A stretch of DNA of 64,000 bases from Teredinibacter turnerae (lineage in GTDB: Bacteria > Pseudomonadota > Gammaproteobacteria > Pseudomonadales > Cellvibrionaceae), in assembly GCF_037935975.1 (NCBI RefSeq), contig NZ_CP149817.1:4960001-5024000 (forward strand), given 5' to 3'. This document shows, piece by piece, positions 61,399-64,000 of this stretch (its first letter is position 1; the number at the start of each line of letters is the position of its first letter). Below the pieces are notes generated by a model. It made no database searches, was not told the DNA's origin, and saw nothing but the letters and a program-made list of their open reading frames with translations. Both the position numbers and the translations under genes were made by a program.

Positions 61399-64000
61399 AT
61401 GTTACGACCCCGTCTGCTGATTATCGCTGTAACGTCGAGCGCCCTTACTGCGGCGGCACTGTGTTTTGCAGATGAAAGCCTCCCTGCCGACGACGGCGTG
61501 CACTCTGAACGCATCCTGTTCGAGCCAGAGAACAATCGCTTTCACAAAACGATTTCCGTACCGCACGGGCAGCGCCTTACGCTTCAATTTCAACCCGAAC
61601 ACGCCAGCCTGCGGATTCAGGTGTTTAATCATTTAGGCGAAGACTTATTTGCGAATCGACATGCTGACCTGTTGTATCGCCACCGCCTGAGCTTAACAGA
61701 CAGCGACTGCGCGCCCTGCGCTATAGAAGTGGCTGTCGTTCCGCGGCACCAGGCGCCAGCCGCACTGACACTCTTGTCGCACGTAACAGACTGCCAGCGC
61801 GAACCGGCCTTTTGCGACGCGGACACGGCCTTGGAATTCGCACGCCGCACTGAACAAAGTGTATCGCCAACAGACATTAGCCAGCGCTTCGCGTTAGCGA
61901 TCCAGCAATGGCAGGCACTGCCCCCATCAATTGAAAAGCTCAACGCGCAATTTCTCGCACTGCACGCCGCCGAGAGTAACGCCGCAAATTCCACAGCGTT
62001 TACCCAATTAGCGAGCCAGGCTCGACAATTTAAAGCCTGGCCCGCGTTGGCACAAATACAATTTATGCAATTGCACGCGGCACTCGCACAGGACGACACT
62101 GCGCTCACCCAACAGTATCTGCACGAACTTGAGCAAACCCTTGCCGCGGTTCAGACTACCGCTTCACACGTGTTTTACACACTCAGCGCACAAGCCGAGC
62201 TGGTCCGCGCCGAACTTTTTTTGCATACAGAGCAACTGGAAAAGCACGCAGCCGCAATAGTGCGCGCAAGTGCTATGCTGGACAAAATTGACGACGTGGT
62301 GCAGGTTGCCCGCGTACTCAACGGCATCGGCTTTCTCCACCGCATCAACAAACATCTCGATCAGGCAGCGGCAAGCCATCAACTCGCGCTTAGCTTCAGC
62401 ACTGAAACGACTGACCTTGCCCTGCAGATGCAATCCGCATACTACCTCGGCGTCGTCAGCGCTTTGCGCGGCCGCTATTTCTATGCGCAATCACTGCTTG
62501 CACGCGCCGAGCAGGAAGCGCTAGCGCTGAAGGCGCCCATTTGGCAGGCACACATTACAGCAGCGTTAGCGCGTATCGCTATGGAACTTGGCAGCGTGCA
62601 GGAAAGCGAAGCGCTCTACCAACAAGCGCAAACCCTGTATCGACTGAGCGGCGCCAGCCGGGAGCTGAAAACCGTCTACTTAAATCAGGCGCGGTTGTTC
62701 TCACTGCAGGGCAAACCCGACACCAGTGAAGAATTTTTACGCCTTGCTCAACGACATTTAAGTGATGCTCCCCTGGATCGTCGCCATTACTCGGAAACGC
62801 TGGCCGAGGCTCACCTGAACGCCGGCCAGTGTGCGGATGCACAACATGCGCTGACAAGCCTCACTGATTCCGGCAGCGTGAATGGCGCCCCACTTCTGAC
62901 AGCAAAGATTCACCTCTGCCTGCAAAACTGGCGCGCGGCTGCCGCATCTGCGAGTGCAGCGGTGAACCAATTCACCCGCGACCAGGACGATCTGGGTATG
63001 CTCAGCGCCCGTTTTGTATTGGCAAACGCCCGCTGGAAGGAAGGTTTTGCAAGCGAAGCTCTGGTTATCATTGCAGCCGCGACTCACTCAATCGAAAGCT
63101 TACGGGATGACTTGCAACGTGACGACCTGCGCCGCCAGTTTTTAGCGCTACAGCGCTCATTTTACGACCTGCAATTGCATATCACCCGTGACGAGTCACC
63201 CTCCAATATCCTTGCCGCACTCCAGGTCGCCGAGCGCTTTAAGGCTCGCACACTCTTCGATGCACTGCTCAGAAGAAATACACCCGTGCGCAATACCGAG
63301 GTCAAGGTTGCGCAACTGCCCTTTGCCGACCTGATGGCGACAACACTTGCACGCTTACAGGCAACGCCAGCAAATGCTGTTCCCTCCGGCGAGCAGGAAT
63401 CACGTTCACTCAAAGACGCTCTCTCGCAGTTACCGGAAGGTACAGCCCTACTGTATTTTTTTTTGGGCAGCCGACAAAGCTACTTATGGGAACTGAGCGC
63501 AGGACACCAGCAAGTGTATTCCCTGCCAGCAGAACCGGAACTCCATGACGCAATCGATGCTTATCTCGCGCAGCTCAACCCGCAAACCGGAAATCGCGAT
63601 GCACTTTACCAGTCAGGTATCAGACTTTCGGAACATCTCCTCGGATCTGTGGCACCACAACTGGATCAATACCAAAATCTGGTAATTGTGCCGGATGGGG
63701 CGCTTCACCGGGTTCCTTTCGCCGCACTCTTTAACCCCCAGAGCGAAAGCCGTCTGCTGCTGACGCACAACATCAGCTACGCCCGATCTCTGAGTACATT
63801 TAATTACTTCAGCGAACACCCGTCGAATCCGCAAGCCCCTACCCTGTCACCAGAACACATATTATTGGTAGCGCCCGATTTGGCCGGCGGGGAGCTAGCG
63901 GCACGTGAAGCAGAGCTTGCCGCAATAACCCGCGCTTGGCCTACTACTCGACCACCGCGCGTGCTCGCAGGCCCCGCCGCCGACCTCGCGGGTGTAACAG
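61399..64000 (+). CDS. Exported TPR-CHAT domain protein (partial, C-terminus beyond right edge)
   Basis: 867 codons are visible with no stop. Residues 1-26 form a signal peptide (LLIIAVTSSALTAAALCFAD). Residues 27-130 are a beta-rich, Pro-containing domain. Residues about 190-560 are helical with TPR-like repeats (QSAYYLGVVSALRGRYFYAQ, AALARIAMELGSVQESEALY). From about residue 660 the CHAT domain begins, with the typical LVIVPDGALHRVPFAAL near 755. The catalytic His and Cys motifs would lie beyond the window. In-frame ATGs at 61354 and 61366 would overlap the hairpin. Function unknown; CHAT is a caspase-like protease fold. Confidence 0.88.
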   Translation, partial: MLRPRLLIIAVTSSALTAAALCFADESLPADDGVHSERILFEPENNRFHKTISVPHGQRLTLQFQPEHASLRIQVFNHLGEDLFANRHADLLYRHRLSLTDSDCAPCAIEVAVVPRHQAPAALTLLSHVTDCQREPAFCDADTALEFARRTEQSVSPTDISQRFALAIQQWQALPPSIEKLNAQFLALHAAESNAANSTAFTQLASQARQFKAWPALAQIQFMQLHAALAQDDTALTQQYLHELEQTLAAVQTTASHVFYTLSAQAELVRAELFLHTEQLEKHAAAIVRASAMLDKIDDVVQVARVLNGIGFLHRINKHLDQAAASHQLALSFSTETTDLALQMQSAYYLGVVSALRGRYFYAQSLLARAEQEALALKAPIWQAHITAALARIAMELGSVQESEALYQQAQTLYRLSGASRELKTVYLNQARLFSLQGKPDTSEEFLRLAQRHLSDAPLDRRHYSETLAEAHLNAGQCADAQHALTSLTDSGSVNGAPLLTAKIHLCLQNWRAAAASASAAVNQFTRDQDDLGMLSARFVLANARWKEGFASEALVIIAAATHSIESLRDDLQRDDLRRQFLALQRSFYDLQLHITRDESPSNILAALQVAERFKARTLFDALLRRNTPVRNTEVKVAQLPFADLMATTLARLQATPANAVPSGEQESRSLKDALSQLPEGTALLYFFLGSRQSYLWELSAGHQQVYSLPAEPELHDAIDAYLAQLNPQTGNRDALYQSGIRLSEHLLGSVAPQLDQYQNLVIVPDGALHRVPFAALFNPQSESRLLLTHNISYARSLSTFNYFSEHPSNPQAPTLSPEHILLVAPDLAGGELAAREAELAAITRAWPTTRPPRVLAGPAADLAGVT

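Noticed and set aside
61399-64000. TPR-CHAT as part of a type III-E CRISPR (Craspase) system
   Set aside because: A signal peptide is present and there is no gRAMP, Cas or CRISPR array in view.

Overview
The window looks like a chromosomal stretch of a marine gammaproteobacterium close to Pseudomonas, most plausibly Cellvibrionaceae (Teredinibacter/Saccharophagus-like). This taxon call is inference: it rests on Pseudomonas-type gene orders (algQ-PPIase-algP, ftsYEX-rpoH, pilGHIJK-chpABC next to gshB-tonB-yqgE-ruvX, pilT/pilU-yggS-proC-yggT-yggU-metX-metW, ppk-trxA-rho-ubiD) remembered from P. aeruginosa, with several of those blocks brought together or altered. No tRNA, rRNA, CRISPR array, insertion sequence or prophage was recognised. 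Almost everything is housekeeping or envelope/motility machinery.

Layout. 1-2508 (minus): start of a type II secretion operon, gspC then gspD, with gspD leaving the left edge. 3026-4989: an unknown 117-codon gene translationally joined to gshA. 5028-9538: an orphan FliL-like protein, Rsd/AlgQ, a WD40-like lipoprotein, an FKBP lipoprotein and the Lys/Ala-repeat protein AlgP. 9550-15414 (minus): a TIGR02444-type protein, trmB, a DUF423 membrane protein, rpoH, ftsX, ftsE, ftsY. 15475-19631: rsmD, coaD, cyaA. 19711-23502: a small helical protein, cysQ, nudE, then yrfG, hslR, hslO. 23582-36459 (minus): the complete Pil-Chp chemosensory operon (pilG-H-I-J-K-chpA-B-C). 36706-39641: gshB, a tonB3-like gene, yqgE, ruvX. 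39678-41903 (minus): pilT and pilU. 41949-47381: yggS, proC, yggT, yggU, metX, metW, a DUF4426 gene, rdgB. 47410-49957: a TraF_2-type outer-membrane protein divergent from hemW. 50028-58587: a hybrid histidine kinase, ppk, trxA, rho, ubiD. 58614-64000: a PAS/GGDEF diguanylate cyclase, an XRE-cupin regulator divergent from a VOC protein, and an exported TPR-CHAT protein cut by the right edge.

The genes form a few working groups. Pil-Chp signalling (PilJ to ChpA to PilG/PilH), CyaA and the retraction ATPases PilT/PilU together suggest cAMP-linked control of type IV pilus twitching. The secretin pair belongs to protein export. RpoH, HslR, HslO, FKBP and thioredoxin serve protein quality and redox stress, and gshA/gshB make glutathione.

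The most interesting unexplained signals are small: a 24-bp-period array of four covarying hairpins after rho (56807-56893), a TAGGGCCTG motif sitting on the stop codons of three unrelated genes, a perfect 12-bp hairpin between pilI and pilJ, a 72-nt segmented inverted repeat between hslO and chpC, an acidic C-terminal extension of PilJ, and the exported TPR-CHAT protein at the right edge. I did not find a clearly new multi-gene system. All readings were made by eye from the sequence; no database search was run.
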